Position numbers and translations under genes: made by a program
NCBI GenBank assembly: GCA_031363055.1
Contig: JANLTP010000164.1
Coordinates: 1-64,000 of the forward strand
Length of the DNA: 64,000 nt
Source of the DNA: JANLTP01 sp031363055
GTDB taxonomy: Bacteria > Pseudomonadota > Gammaproteobacteria > Burkholderiales > Burkholderiaceae_E
Reading direction: 5' to 3'
Notes under the pieces: generated by a model
The model's input: only the letters and a program-made list of their open reading frames with translations
Databases searched by the model: none
What the model was told of the DNA's origin: nothing
In this document: piece after piece, positions 26,718 through 35,415 of the stretch
How positions within the stretch are numbered: position 1 is the first letter of the stretch
Layout: each line of letters starts with the position of its first letter

Positions 26718-27233
26718 CTAACTTCGCAGATGCCGTTTTGAGTCGCTTCCGGTGACGGCCACAACGGTGCCATTTTCAGCGCGTGCGAGGAAATTGTTGT
26801 CATCGAACATGCCGAGCTTTCGGGCGACTCGCGTAAGCCGCTCGGCTTGGGCCGGTTTGGTGGCGAGGATTCGGGCGCCGATTTCGCACGTGCGATAAAC
26901 GTAGACAATATTGCCGGTTTGCTAAAAAGTGATCGCTTGCTTGCGCGATAGGTCGCTCAGAATGGCATCGAGCCCTCCATTGAAGCGACCACTCACTCGC
27001 CCGTCAACCGCGGAACTGATGACGGTCGAATAACCGGCTGCGCCCAATAGTTCGTTCAGAAACGCCGTCAGCCTTTGTTCGCGAGCATTCACTGACACGA
27101 TCGGATTGGCTGGTTTTGCGGTCTGGGCCTCGGTCGAGCCGACGCCAATCGTGAAAAAGAGCCCGACAAACAAGGCCAGGATTCCGAAGTCAGAGGTTCG
27201 ATGCGCAAAAAATTCATGGTGATAGTTTTTCAT
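26718..27233 (-). pseudogene. Secretin N-terminus (STN)-like gene with in-frame amber codon
   Basis: The frame starts at 27233 with a signal peptide (hydrophobic core ILALFVGLFFTIGVG, cut near TEAQ) and an STN-like domain (VNAREQRLTAFLNELLGAAG, then SGRFNGGLDAILSDLSR), similar to the N0 region of YscC/HrcC secretins. It stops at TAG 26922-26924 after ITF. The same frame then continues for 67 more codons to 26718, reading TGNIVYVYRTCE and PAQAERLTRVARKLG, just what follows in the secretin family. So the amber codon likely replaced a Tyr. No secretin barrel or type III genes are present. Either a decayed gene or a read-through product. Confidence 0.65.
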
Positions 27234-27408
27234 TGAAGTTAGTGATTGCTAACAACAGCCACGCCGTGTGAAAACAGAAACGTCCACACGAGCCGCACCC
27301 ATTCTTAACCCGGCAGGCTTCTACAATTAGCAAAAATCGATGCTCCCGAAAAAGAACATGTTGCCATGCAGACCTTCCTGTAAATTTCTTTGACGTGGAA
27401 GCGCAGTC

Positions 27409-27822
27409 TCAGGCGGCCGATTGATCGAAATCGCGCTTCGATTGCCGAGCATAGCTGAGCGTCAGAATCTCCCAGACATGGCCGTCCGGCTGGTCCCAAT
27501 AGACGATCTTGCCGCCGTGCGCCGTATTGACCTGCAGATCGGCCGGACCGTGCGGCAAGCTGCGGTACGAAATGCCGGCCGCTTTGATGCGCGCCAGGAT
27601 GGCCTGGAATCGCTCTGGGTCCACCCGAAAACAATAATGCTGGACCGGAAACGGTTCGGGCGACTCCTCAAAGTCAAGCGTCAGGCCATCGCTGACATAG
27701 ACCGCGTGGAATGGCCCGACATTGGCCGAACCCCAGGATACGCCGAACAGCTCGGCCAGCAACTTGGCCGACTTGATCCGATAGCGGCACGGCACTATGA
27801 GGTGATCCAGTTCGATGCTCAT
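27409..27822 (-). CDS. VOC (glyoxalase-fold) family protein
   Basis: Protein of 137 aa with one vicinal-oxygen-chelate module pair. Metal-ligand candidates are His in LDHLIVPC near the start, His/Tyr in VQHYCFRVD in the middle and the C-terminal Glu in GHVWEIL. Those are the usual positions for this fold. Activity cannot be predicted. A separate gene from the broken STN-like gene downstream, with about 175 bases between them that hold only a short GTTAG/CTAAC inverted repeat. Confidence 0.8.
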   Translation of the reverse strand: MSIELDHLIVPCRYRIKSAKLLAELFGVSWGSANVGPFHAVYVSDGLTLDFEESPEPFPVQHYCFRVDPERFQAILARIKAAGISYRSLPHGPADLQVNTAHGGKIVYWDQPDGHVWEILTLSYARQSKRDFDQSAA

Positions 27823-27867
27823 CGAATCCTCCCGATTGAATATCGCGGTTAGCCCTGATTCACGTAC

Positions 27868-29127
27868 CTATTTTGCCGCTAATTTTCGGTAGCGCAAGAG
27901 CGCCTCCAGAAAATAGTAATCCGCATAATTCAGCGCGGCATCCACCTCGATATGATTGGGCCGATTGCCGACCGCATGCGTGAGTAGAAAGCCACCGTTC
28001 TCACCCGGTCGAGCCAGATAATTTTGCGAAGACAGTGCCAGCAATTGTTGCCGCGCCAACAAGCGGTATTGTTGCGACAGCTCGGGCTCTGTAAAAGTAC
28101 TCAACTCAAGCAGCGCCGAAGCCATGATTGCCGCTGCCGCCGTATCGCGTTGCGTATTCGGAATCTCGGGTGCGTCAAAATCCCAATACGGAATTTTATC
28201 GGGCGGCAGTCGCGGGTGATGGTTGATGAACCGCGCGATTCGCTGCGCTTGCGCGAGATACTCGACCTTGCCCGTCTCACGAAACAACAGGGTGTAGCCG
28301 TAGAGGGCCCAGGCTTGGCCGCGTGACCAGCTTGAGGAATCGGCAGCGCCCTGCACCGTTTGCTTTTTTTTCACTGCGCCGGTTTTTGGATCGAAATCAA
28401 CCAGGTGCACACTGCTGCCATCATCCCGAAAGTGATGCTTCAAGGTGTTGTCCGCATGGCGTTCCGCAATATCGCGTAATCGTGTCTCGCCGCTGGCGCG
28501 CGCCGCCCAGGTGAGCAATTCAAGATTCATGAGGTTATCAACGATAACCGGGTACTGCCACGCTCCGAAGTCCCAGGATCGAATCATGCCGACCTGCGGG
28601 TTAAAGCGCGTGGCCAGCGATCTCGCACCGTGAATCAGAACCTTGCGAAAGTGCCGCTCCTGGGTCAGCCGATAACCGTTGCCAAAACTGCAGTTCAAAA
28701 TAAACCCGACATCATGGTCGCCGCGAAAGTATTTGATGCTCTCGACCCGATACGTGTAATTACGCGCGGCGGCTCGCCAGTTCGGCTGCTCGGTGTACTC
28801 GTAGAGCAACCACAGGGAGCCCGCAAAAAATCCGCTGGTCCAGTCTCTGGGTCCGACCAACTTGAGTGCGCCATTGCTGAAGCTTCGTGGCTGGTCAACG
28901 CTGGACTTGACTTGACTCAGCAGCGATTGATACTGCGATGTCGCCAGTCTGAACACGTCCGGCAGGCGTGCGAGCAACTCATCTGATGGCAGCGGGTCGG
29001 ACGCCCGAGCAGTGATACTCGGTGGTCGTTGCACTTGGGCGCTGACCGGAATCGCGATTTGATGCCCGGCCAGCGTGAGCAGGAAGACAGAACGCAGCAG
29101 GTGGAAAATCAGGCGCTGGCGCGTCAC
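27868..29127 (-). CDS. Glycoside hydrolase family 88 (unsaturated glucuronyl hydrolase-like)
   Basis: Predicted exported (alpha/alpha)6-barrel hydrolase of 419 aa. It removes unsaturated uronic acid residues left by polysaccharide lyases. Signal peptide: SVFLLTLAGHQIAIPVSAQ. Family motifs are WTSGFFAGSLWLLYEYT, DHDVGFI, DNLMNLELL, SSWSRGQAWALYGY and DTAAAAI; the Asp residues in HDVGF and DNLMN correspond to the catalytic pair. No lyase or sugar importer gene is close by, so its polysaccharide source is unknown. Confidence 0.88.
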   Translation of the reverse strand: MTRQRLIFHLLRSVFLLTLAGHQIAIPVSAQVQRPPSITARASDPLPSDELLARLPDVFRLATSQYQSLLSQVKSSVDQPRSFSNGALKLVGPRDWTSGFFAGSLWLLYEYTEQPNWRAAARNYTYRVESIKYFRGDHDVGFILNCSFGNGYRLTQERHFRKVLIHGARSLATRFNPQVGMIRSWDFGAWQYPVIVDNLMNLELLTWAARASGETRLRDIAERHADNTLKHHFRDDGSSVHLVDFDPKTGAVKKKQTVQGAADSSSWSRGQAWALYGYTLLFRETGKVEYLAQAQRIARFINHHPRLPPDKIPYWDFDAPEIPNTQRDTAAAAIMASALLELSTFTEPELSQQYRLLARQQLLALSSQNYLARPGENGGFLLTHAVGNRPNHIEVDAALNYADYYFLEALLRYRKLAAK

Positions 29128-29213
29128 ACTTCAAGTGCGTTCAAGTAAGTCTGCAGAACGCGGATGCAAGTTTGCACGTCAGTTTGCACGTCAGTTCGGT
29201 CGGCAGCGCCGGG

Positions 29214-29996
29214 TCAGCGCGGTGCCATCCGGATGGCACCATCCAGCCGAATGCATTGGCCATTGAAGTACGAGTTGCGTGCCAGCTCCAGCGCCAGACT
29301 CGCGAACTCTTCGGGCTTGCCCAGTCGCTTCGGGAACGGCACCGATGCGCTCAGGCTGTCGATCACCTGCTGCTTGGCTCCGAGCATGAGCGGCGTGGCG
29401 AAGATACCCGGCATGATGGAGTTGACCCGAATACCAATGTCAGATAAATCACGGGCCATCGGCAATACCAATCCGTTGACGCCGGCTTTTGCTGATGCGT
29501 AGATCACCTGGCCAATCTGCCCATCTTGCGCTGCCACTGAAGCGGTCAAGGTGATGCTGCCGCGCTCACCGTCCTCGAGTGCTGCAAGCGTGGCCATGCC
29601 TTCGGCTGACAATGAAGCGAGGCGATAGCTGGCAATCAGCACGCCCTGCACGCCGGCCTCGAAGTCGGCGGTCGACAGGCGCTTGAGTTTGCCAGCCTCC
29701 TTGTCAAACGCCAGCGTCTTGCCGCGCCGCGAGGTCATCGCACAGTGCACCAGCACCCGCTCCTGGCCATAGGCCGCACGCGCCTTGGCAAAGCCTGCGA
29801 CTACGGCGTCCTCACTGTTGATGTCGACTTTGCAGAAAAGCCCACCGATGGCTTGAGCGACTGCCTGGCCCTTGGCTTCATTGACATCAAAGATCGCAAC
29901 TTTGACACCGATGGCGGCCAACGCCTCGGCCGTCGCTTGACCCAGACCGGAAGCGCCGCCGGTGACCACTGCGCTGATGCTTGCATCAATTTTCAA
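29214..29996 (-). CDS. Short-chain dehydrogenase, 3-hydroxyacyl-CoA dehydrogenase-like
   Basis: NAD(P)-dependent SDR of 260 aa. The cofactor motif is TGGASGLGQ near the start, with an Asp (IFDVNEA) after beta-strand 2 that favours NAD. The catalytic Ser is in LTASVAAQ and the YxxxK is YASAKAG. The segment VNSIMPGIFATPLM and the overall pattern resemble type II 3-hydroxyacyl-CoA dehydrogenase (HSD17B10-like). It could serve beta-oxidation with the acyl-CoA genes at 47-52 kb, but it stands alone here. Confidence 0.87.
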   Translation of the reverse strand: MKIDASISAVVTGGASGLGQATAEALAAIGVKVAIFDVNEAKGQAVAQAIGGLFCKVDINSEDAVVAGFAKARAAYGQERVLVHCAMTSRRGKTLAFDKEAGKLKRLSTADFEAGVQGVLIASYRLASLSAEGMATLAALEDGERGSITLTASVAAQDGQIGQVIYASAKAGVNGLVLPMARDLSDIGIRVNSIMPGIFATPLMLGAKQQVIDSLSASVPFPKRLGKPEEFASLALELARNSYFNGQCIRLDGAIRMAPR

Positions 29997-30333
29997 TTAA
30001 CGTCTCCCTTTCGTCGAGCCGCTCAAATGAGTGGCATGGGTACTCTGGCTTTCAGCACCACTCTAGCCTTGCGGCTAATTGTGTATGCCAATTTGCCGAC
30101 CGCTGGATTTCAAATTTGATCAAAGATTTTAGCTTGTTGGAGCAAACAGTATGGCAAGGAAGTCGAAGCTACCCCTTGTTACGGCCACGGCCACGGCCAC
30201 CGCCTATCGCTAAAGCGAGGCCGCTCATCGCCGAATGGCCGTCTTGCTTTACCCAAATTGATTTTCTGGACGATTCCTCGGTTAAGGTGACTTGCTAGCG
30301 CTGTCGTGAGCCGTTTCACGCAAGGAGTTCGCC
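29997..30333. other. Intergenic region between divergent genes
   Basis: About 340 bases ahead of both the SDR (minus) and the sugar dehydrogenase (plus). It holds a short GGCCAC tandem run near 30184-30201. I see no RNA gene, clear promoter consensus or conserved small ORF. Confidence 0.4.
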
Positions 30334-31503
30334 GTGAAGTTTATTGTTGATCCGCGAGTATTCTTGATCGCGATCGCCCTCGCAGCCTGTGGTGGCGAAT
30401 CGGAAAACACGACGGCTGCGGCGTCGGTAAAATTGGCGTCTGCAGAAGACGTTGCGCCCACCGCTTCGCAAGTAAAAGCGATCACCGTCGCAGCAGGGCT
30501 CCAGTCGCCATGGGCTATGGCGTTTTTGCCGGATGGGCGAATCCTGGTCACCGAACGCATGGGCCAATTGCGTATCGTCAGCGCCAATGGATCGGTATCG
30601 ATGCCACTTGCCGGCGTGCCTGCTGTGGCGAGCACAGGGCAGGGCGGCTTACTCGATATCGCGCTCAGTCCTGACTTTGCGCAGGACCGACTGATTTACT
30701 TTTCGTTTGCAGAACCGCTTGCCGGTGGCCTTGCGCGCACTGCTGTTGCAAGAGCCGTGCTGGGCGAGACGGCGATCACGAATATGACGGTGATCTTCCG
30801 GCAATCACCGGCTTCAAGCGAAATCGTTCACTTCGGTTCACGACTGGTCTTTGGTGCCGACAGAAATCTGTTCGTGACCCTGGGTGAACGCGGCGATAAA
30901 GCCCGCGCGCAGGAGCTCGGCAATCACTTGGGCAAGGTGATTCGAATTCGCCCCGACGGTTCGACGCCGTCAGATAATCCGTTCGTTGGCGTCGCGGGCG
31001 CGTTACCTGAAATCTATTCCTATGGACATCGTAATCCGCAAGGCGCAGCGCTGCATCCGCAAAGTGGACAGTTGTGGTTGAACGAGCATGGACCGCAGGG
31101 CGGCGATGAGGTCAATATCGCGGCGGCCGGTAAAAACTTCGGTTGGCCGACGATCACGTATGGTCGCGAATACGTCAGTGGGTTACCGATCGGCGAAGGC
31201 ACCAGCAAGGCCGGCGTCGAAGCGCCCCGTTACTATTGGCTGCCGACCTCGATTGCGCCGTCGGGAATGGCTTTTTACACCGGTACCGCAGTGCCGTCCT
31301 GGCAAAACAGCGTGTTCGTTGGCGCACTGGCCGGTAAAGCCCTGGTACGTCTGAGCCTGAACGGCGATGACGTCATTGCCGAGCAACGTTTGCTGACCGA
31401 TCTGAATGAGCGCATCCGCGATGTTCGAATGGGGCCTGACGGCGCTTTGTATCTGTTGACCGACAATACCTCAGGTCGACTGTTGAAACTTGTCATCAAT
31501 TGA
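30334..31503 (+). CDS. PQQ-type aldose sugar dehydrogenase, lipoprotein
   Basis: Six-bladed beta-propeller quinoprotein of 389 aa, Asd/YliI-like. The lipoprotein signal ends IALAACGGE, so anchoring in a membrane on the periplasmic side is likely. Family motifs: GLQSPWAMAFLPDGRILVTER, GQGGLLDIALSPDFA, YSYGHRNPQGAALHP and NEHGPQGGDEVN, the last holding calcium and PQQ ligands. GTG or ATG upstream is not needed; ATG 30334 directly precedes the signal. It converges on the ATP-grasp gene with a 10-base gap. Confidence 0.9.
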   Translation: MKFIVDPRVFLIAIALAACGGESENTTAAASVKLASAEDVAPTASQVKAITVAAGLQSPWAMAFLPDGRILVTERMGQLRIVSANGSVSMPLAGVPAVASTGQGGLLDIALSPDFAQDRLIYFSFAEPLAGGLARTAVARAVLGETAITNMTVIFRQSPASSEIVHFGSRLVFGADRNLFVTLGERGDKARAQELGNHLGKVIRIRPDGSTPSDNPFVGVAGALPEIYSYGHRNPQGAALHPQSGQLWLNEHGPQGGDEVNIAAAGKNFGWPTITYGREYVSGLPIGEGTSKAGVEAPRYYWLPTSIAPSGMAFYTGTAVPSWQNSVFVGALAGKALVRLSLNGDDVIAEQRLLTDLNERIRDVRMGPDGALYLLTDNTSGRLLKLVIN

Positions 31504-31513
31504 CGCCAACCAT

Positions 31514-32473
31514 TCAAGGGTGCCAACGGCCACGAACGACCCAGCGATCACTCTTGCGCTGCCGCACCAGCGTCTCGTCATCAATCTTGATGGCCGATCC
31601 GCCCGCCTCTGAATCAATCTCGCTGAATGCCTCGAACAGCCGATCATAAAAGAGCGTGCTGGCGCGGACCCGAATCGGAAACGGATGGGTTTCAACCATG
31701 CCCAACATCGGATTGCTATTGATCTCATAAACCTGGGCGCAGCCATCAACCAGTGCGAAGTCTGAACGACCGTACTCGACATTGGCCACTTCAAATGCCG
31801 GTCGCAGAGGTTCGCCCCAGCGATTTTCCGCAACGATCGCGTATTCGTCGTCGTAATTCTCTTTCGACGCAATGCCCAGCTCACCATGTTTTGCGGACCA
31901 ATGACCTTCATGGACACACAAGGTGGACACCATCCGGTTGCCGACTCGAAACGTCGATAATTTGCGGAACAGTTTTTCGGCAATCGGTTGTGCGCAGTAC
32001 TCGATGATGGTCAGTTCACGCATGGGTATGCCTTGCGCCAGCGCGGTCTCGATCGCGGCACGCACCTGCGTCTCGTCGTTCAGCAAATCAGTCAGGTTAC
32101 CCCGATGCGCCGACTGAGTGCGCAAGAACACCGGATAGCGAGCGGGCCGGGCGGAGTCGTCTGCTGCCCAAGCGTCGAATCGATTGATGCCCTTCTGTTT
32201 GAGCTCACGCAGCAGACTCAGGCGTTGGCGAACCCGTCCCGGATCATTGAGCACACGAAGCCCCGCGGCCTTCAGAACCCGGTATAAGCGGGATGCCAAC
32301 TCGAGCTCCCAGAACCCCAGCCGATCCATATCGGAAAAGATGTACGTGGCGCGGGGCAGTGAGCTCGCTCGAAATGCGCGCGTGTAGCTCATCGAGCGAA
32401 AGTCGAGCCGGCCGGATCGACTCAGTTGCCGATGGGTGTACGCGTGCGATGCGCTGGTCAGATGAGTAATCAT
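31514..32473 (-). CDS. ATP-grasp-like protein, last gene of candidate RiPP operon
   Basis: Protein of 319 aa. The C-terminal half reads as an ATP-grasp ligase: ELTIIEYCAQP, then VEYGRSDFALVDGCAQVYEI and INSNPMLG, where Asp, Glu and Asn are the usual Mg-ATP ligands. The N-terminal part (about 55-110) forms a Rossmann-like domain (TYIFSDMDRLGFWELELASR). ATP-grasp enzymes join a carboxylate to an amine or thiol, and some crosslink ribosomal peptides. This one does not obviously match known graspetide ligases. It starts two bases after the flippase stop, so it is co-translated with it. Confidence 0.7.
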   Translation of the reverse strand: MITHLTSASHAYTHRQLSRSGRLDFRSMSYTRAFRASSLPRATYIFSDMDRLGFWELELASRLYRVLKAAGLRVLNDPGRVRQRLSLLRELKQKGINRFDAWAADDSARPARYPVFLRTQSAHRGNLTDLLNDETQVRAAIETALAQGIPMRELTIIEYCAQPIAEKLFRKLSTFRVGNRMVSTLCVHEGHWSAKHGELGIASKENYDDEYAIVAENRWGEPLRPAFEVANVEYGRSDFALVDGCAQVYEINSNPMLGMVETHPFPIRVRASTLFYDRLFEAFSEIDSEAGGSAIKIDDETLVRQRKSDRWVVRGRWHP

Positions 32474-32475
32474 GT

Positions 32476-33969
32476 TCAGGCCTTGAGCGGATCTCCGAGT
32501 TGGGTGGCCAGTGAGCGTTCATCTCGCTGGAATGTCGATCGCACGATCCGGTAGATCCGGACCAGCACTTTGGGCGCGAAAACGAGCAACGCCAGCAGGT
32601 AGAACAGCGCACCAAAGACTACCGCCATGACAAGGGCTGGGATCTGAGCCACGGCCATATCCTGCAGCGCGATTCCCAACAGATAGACCGCGACCGACAT
32701 CAAGGCTGCGGCAGCCACCGCCGGCAGTGTCGCCGATACCTGACGAATGATTGATAGATCGGTTACGCGACGAATCAACAGGCATCCCAGTGGCCAGCTC
32801 AGGAATTGCCGCAATACCAGCGCACTCATGACTCCGAGTACGCCGAAGCCAGCGAGCGTCGGGATCAGAACAATGTTCAACAGGGTGCCAAACGCAAGCA
32901 ACAAGATCGGAGCGCCGGCCTGTCCGAGGGCGCGGAGAATGGCAATGTTAAAGGCCGCCGTCGTGGTTCGTATCGCGCACAACATAAGGATCTGGATCGC
33001 AGGTACTGCGGCCATCCAGCGATCACCAAACAACAGCGGCACCGCGATCGGTGCGATGGCGATAAAACCCAGAAAGATCGGCAGCCCGATGAGGGTCGAG
33101 GCCTGGTACAGCCCAAGAATAGTCCGCTGCACGGCCGACTTGTCGTTTTGCAGCCGTGCGATGACCGCCATACAAATGCCCGCCAGCGGACCGGTCACCA
33201 ATCGACCCAGTTCGTCGAAGATACGCGCCGCAATCAAATAAATTCCAAGTGCTACTGGCCCCAGAAGATGACCAATCAACGCGCGCGGCAGCATCCGATC
33301 CAGATGCCCGATCAGGTAGGCGGCGATGACCTGTGCATTAAAGCCTGACAAGTCTCGGAAATGGGCTCTGTGACAACGCAGACCGGGTCGCCAGCTTATC
33401 GAGTACCAGATGAAAAGATGCGGCCCCACGGCGCGGATCAACTCCATGACTAGCAAGGACCACAGGCCAAGTCCCGAAAGCGCGGCGGTAATGCCGATCA
33501 GATTGCTCAGTATGCTGATGGCCACAGTCATTTGAGATTGCTCTTTGAACTTGAGCTCACGCTCTTGCAGCATTCTCGGCACTGCAGTCGCTGCCGAGAT
33601 CGGCAGCAATAGCGCCGCCCAGGGGAGCAATTCGGCGGCAGCCGGGGCACCCGCCAATGCAACCAGCGGTGTCGCAAAAAGTAGCGCCAGCAACATGCCG
33701 AGAATGGCAACCGCCAGGCCGCTCCAAAAGCTGGCATCAATATGACCGGGCTCGAGAACGTCGCGTTGTACCAGACACTCCAGCAAGGCGCCTTCCGAGA
33801 GCATTCGAACGAACCCGGTGACCAACAACACCGCACCCATGACGCCGTAGTTCTCCGGGCCCAGCCAACGGGCCAGGACGATGACGCCTGCGACGTCGAG
33901 CAATACTTGCAACCAGGTGCTGGCCGTTCTCCACAACACACCATGAAAGACCTTGACGGCGATCGACAT
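32476..33969 (-). CDS. MOP-superfamily flippase (oligosaccharide-flippase-like)
   Basis: Integral membrane protein of 497 aa with about 12-14 hydrophobic segments. The N-terminus reads VFHGVLWRTASTWLQVLLDV and VLARWLGPENYGVMG, the signature of Wzx/polysaccharide-synthesis flippases. Start at 33969 is chosen over 34017 because it avoids overlapping the upstream gene and leaves a 16-base spacer. It sits between the HExxH gene and the ATP-grasp gene. No glycosyltransferase is near, so here it may export a modified peptide rather than a lipid-linked sugar. That is inference. Confidence 0.85.
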   Translation of the reverse strand: MSIAVKVFHGVLWRTASTWLQVLLDVAGVIVLARWLGPENYGVMGAVLLVTGFVRMLSEGALLECLVQRDVLEPGHIDASFWSGLAVAILGMLLALLFATPLVALAGAPAAAELLPWAALLLPISAATAVPRMLQERELKFKEQSQMTVAISILSNLIGITAALSGLGLWSLLVMELIRAVGPHLFIWYSISWRPGLRCHRAHFRDLSGFNAQVIAAYLIGHLDRMLPRALIGHLLGPVALGIYLIAARIFDELGRLVTGPLAGICMAVIARLQNDKSAVQRTILGLYQASTLIGLPIFLGFIAIAPIAVPLLFGDRWMAAVPAIQILMLCAIRTTTAAFNIAILRALGQAGAPILLLAFGTLLNIVLIPTLAGFGVLGVMSALVLRQFLSWPLGCLLIRRVTDLSIIRQVSATLPAVAAAALMSVAVYLLGIALQDMAVAQIPALVMAVVFGALFYLLALLVFAPKVLVRIYRIVRSTFQRDERSLATQLGDPLKA

Positions 33970-33985
33970 GGGCGGCGTTGCGAAA

Positions 33986-34966
33986 CTAGGCGCTGTGCGC
34001 CATATAACGTTCGGCACCGGCCATGACTTCCTGGCCCAGCGCTGTCAATTGGCCATACTGCCTGACCACTGAAAGCCCTGACTCGAAATTGATGCGATCG
34101 AGATCGCGCGCCTTGACGACTTCATCGCGACGTTGCGCCTGAACCAGGCCGGCCTCGAGCAGGCGACTCATCGCCCAATGCATGCGGGCCGACACAAAGG
34201 TGGCGTGATAGATTCCATCCATCGGTCTCAAGTCTTCACGAAGCGGTGACGGGTAACCCTCGTCATCATCGTTCTGCACCAAGGTTTCGTGCGTACAAAG
34301 ACCGAACAGCAAACTATGGGCGCTTTCATGGGCGATGACTTCGGCCATCGCTTCGTCACTCGGGTGAAATCCCGCATTCAGAAACAGGGCACCCCAGAGT
34401 TGGTAGTGAGAGCCGCCGTCAATCTGCATCTTCTTGCTGGGGTCGCCCATGATCGGAATGACTTCGTGGACAATCGCCTCAACCTCGCCCGCGAGCTCGG
34501 GCGCGGCTTTCTTGAGCAGATTCAGTCCTCGCTCAAAGCGACCGCAAAATTGATCGACGGTCTCAAGCGACGGCGGCAGAACAGCGCATTCGGACCCTTC
34601 CAGAAACTTCTCGAGATAGAGTGCGCTGACCGGGCAGTGGCGGGGCGATTGCAGGCGCCGGAACGAACGCCCCTGATGGCTTGATTGACTGGACTGGATT
34701 CGTTCAATGAGCCGCACCGAGTTTTCCAGATCGGCATCCATCAAGGTGGCGACCAGATCGTAATAACACGCAAAGACTTCAGCCGAGACCCGTTCACCGG
34801 ACTCGATCCGATTGACCAGGGACAGGATCAAATCTTCATTCATGGGAAGCTCATCGCGAGCTTCCTGAATCACGTAACGAAGACTGCCGGCAAGCTCGAG
34901 GTGCATGCGTCGGTCAATGCTTCGGGCGCGCGCAGCGTCGGGTTCAAAGCCGAGGTGAATGTCCAT
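33986..34966 (-). CDS. HExxH-motif peptide-modification protein (alpha-KG-HExxH hydroxylase-like)
   Basis: Protein of 326 aa, mostly helical. The metal motif is HESAH at residues 213-217, followed by YPSPLREDLRPMDGIYHATF (238-257) with a further His254. This combination matches the HExxH domain found with ribosomal peptide clusters, some members of which are iron/2-oxoglutarate peptide beta-hydroxylases rather than proteases. A plain zinc peptidase remains possible. It is the first gene of the three-gene operon and lies about 260 bases after a small Gly/Lys-rich peptide gene on the same strand. Confidence 0.7.
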   Translation of the reverse strand: MDIHLGFEPDAARARSIDRRMHLELAGSLRYVIQEARDELPMNEDLILSLVNRIESGERVSAEVFACYYDLVATLMDADLENSVRLIERIQSSQSSHQGRSFRRLQSPRHCPVSALYLEKFLEGSECAVLPPSLETVDQFCGRFERGLNLLKKAAPELAGEVEAIVHEVIPIMGDPSKKMQIDGGSHYQLWGALFLNAGFHPSDEAMAEVIAHESAHSLLFGLCTHETLVQNDDDEGYPSPLREDLRPMDGIYHATFVSARMHWAMSRLLEAGLVQAQRRDEVVKARDLDRINFESGLSVVRQYGQLTALGQEVMAGAERYMAHSA

Positions 34967-35174
34967 TGGAGCCCCTAAACGTATTACCCAGCTCTATGGC
35001 CCAGCCGCCACCCGTACCGTTACAGTCTGCTGGTGACCGTTAGCTATCTGAACAATGCCATTCGAGAGATGTCGAACATCGTAACGTGGGCAGATCATGG
35101 GTCGCGCACTGAACCGATATACGGTCGAGTTGCCCAAGCCAGTCGGAAACGTCGGGACGCAACAGCGATAAAGC

Positions 35175-35212
35175 AAAAAGGGCCCGTTCGCACAGCGTGC
35201 GAGCGGGCCCTT
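35175..35212 (-). terminator. Rho-independent terminator after the small peptide gene
   Basis: A 16-bp stem (35178-35193 with 35197-35212) closes over a 3-base loop, with one A-C mismatch in the minus-strand RNA. It is followed on the minus strand by TTTTTGCTTT. It lies 18 bases past the peptide stop and before the HExxH gene, so most transcripts should end here and only read-through reaches the operon. Confidence 0.85.
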
Positions 35213-35229
35213 CTGATTCGGTCGACTTA

Positions 35230-35373
35230 TTACTTTTTGTTGCCCTGTTTGGCACCGGCTTTGCCGCCCAATTTACCGCCCAGTCTGCCCTGCAACTTCA
35301 GGCCCATCTTGGCGCCTAGGAAAGCGATTCGATATCCGAGCAGCTTCGAGGTATTGAGTTGAATTGATTTCAT
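35230..35373 (-). CDS. Small Gly/Lys-rich peptide; candidate RiPP precursor
   Basis: A 47-residue peptide, too short for most gene callers. The ATG at 35371-35373 follows AAAAGGACTCCTCAC, a good ribosome site, which I prefer to an in-frame start at 35463. Residues 1-19 (MKSIQLNTSKLLGYRIAFL) could be a leader. Residues 20-47 are a repeated G-x-K pattern (GAKMGLK, GRLGGKLGGKAGAK) with no Cys, Ser, Thr, Asp or Glu and a strong positive charge. It is followed by a strong terminator and then an HExxH enzyme, flippase and ATP-grasp gene. It could also be a plain cationic peptide. Confidence 0.65.
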   Translation of the reverse strand: MKSIQLNTSKLLGYRIAFLGAKMGLKLQGRLGGKLGGKAGAKQGNKK

Positions 35374-35415
35374 GTGAGGAGTCCTTTTTTGTGGAGGGAT
35401 CGTAAATGAACCCAT

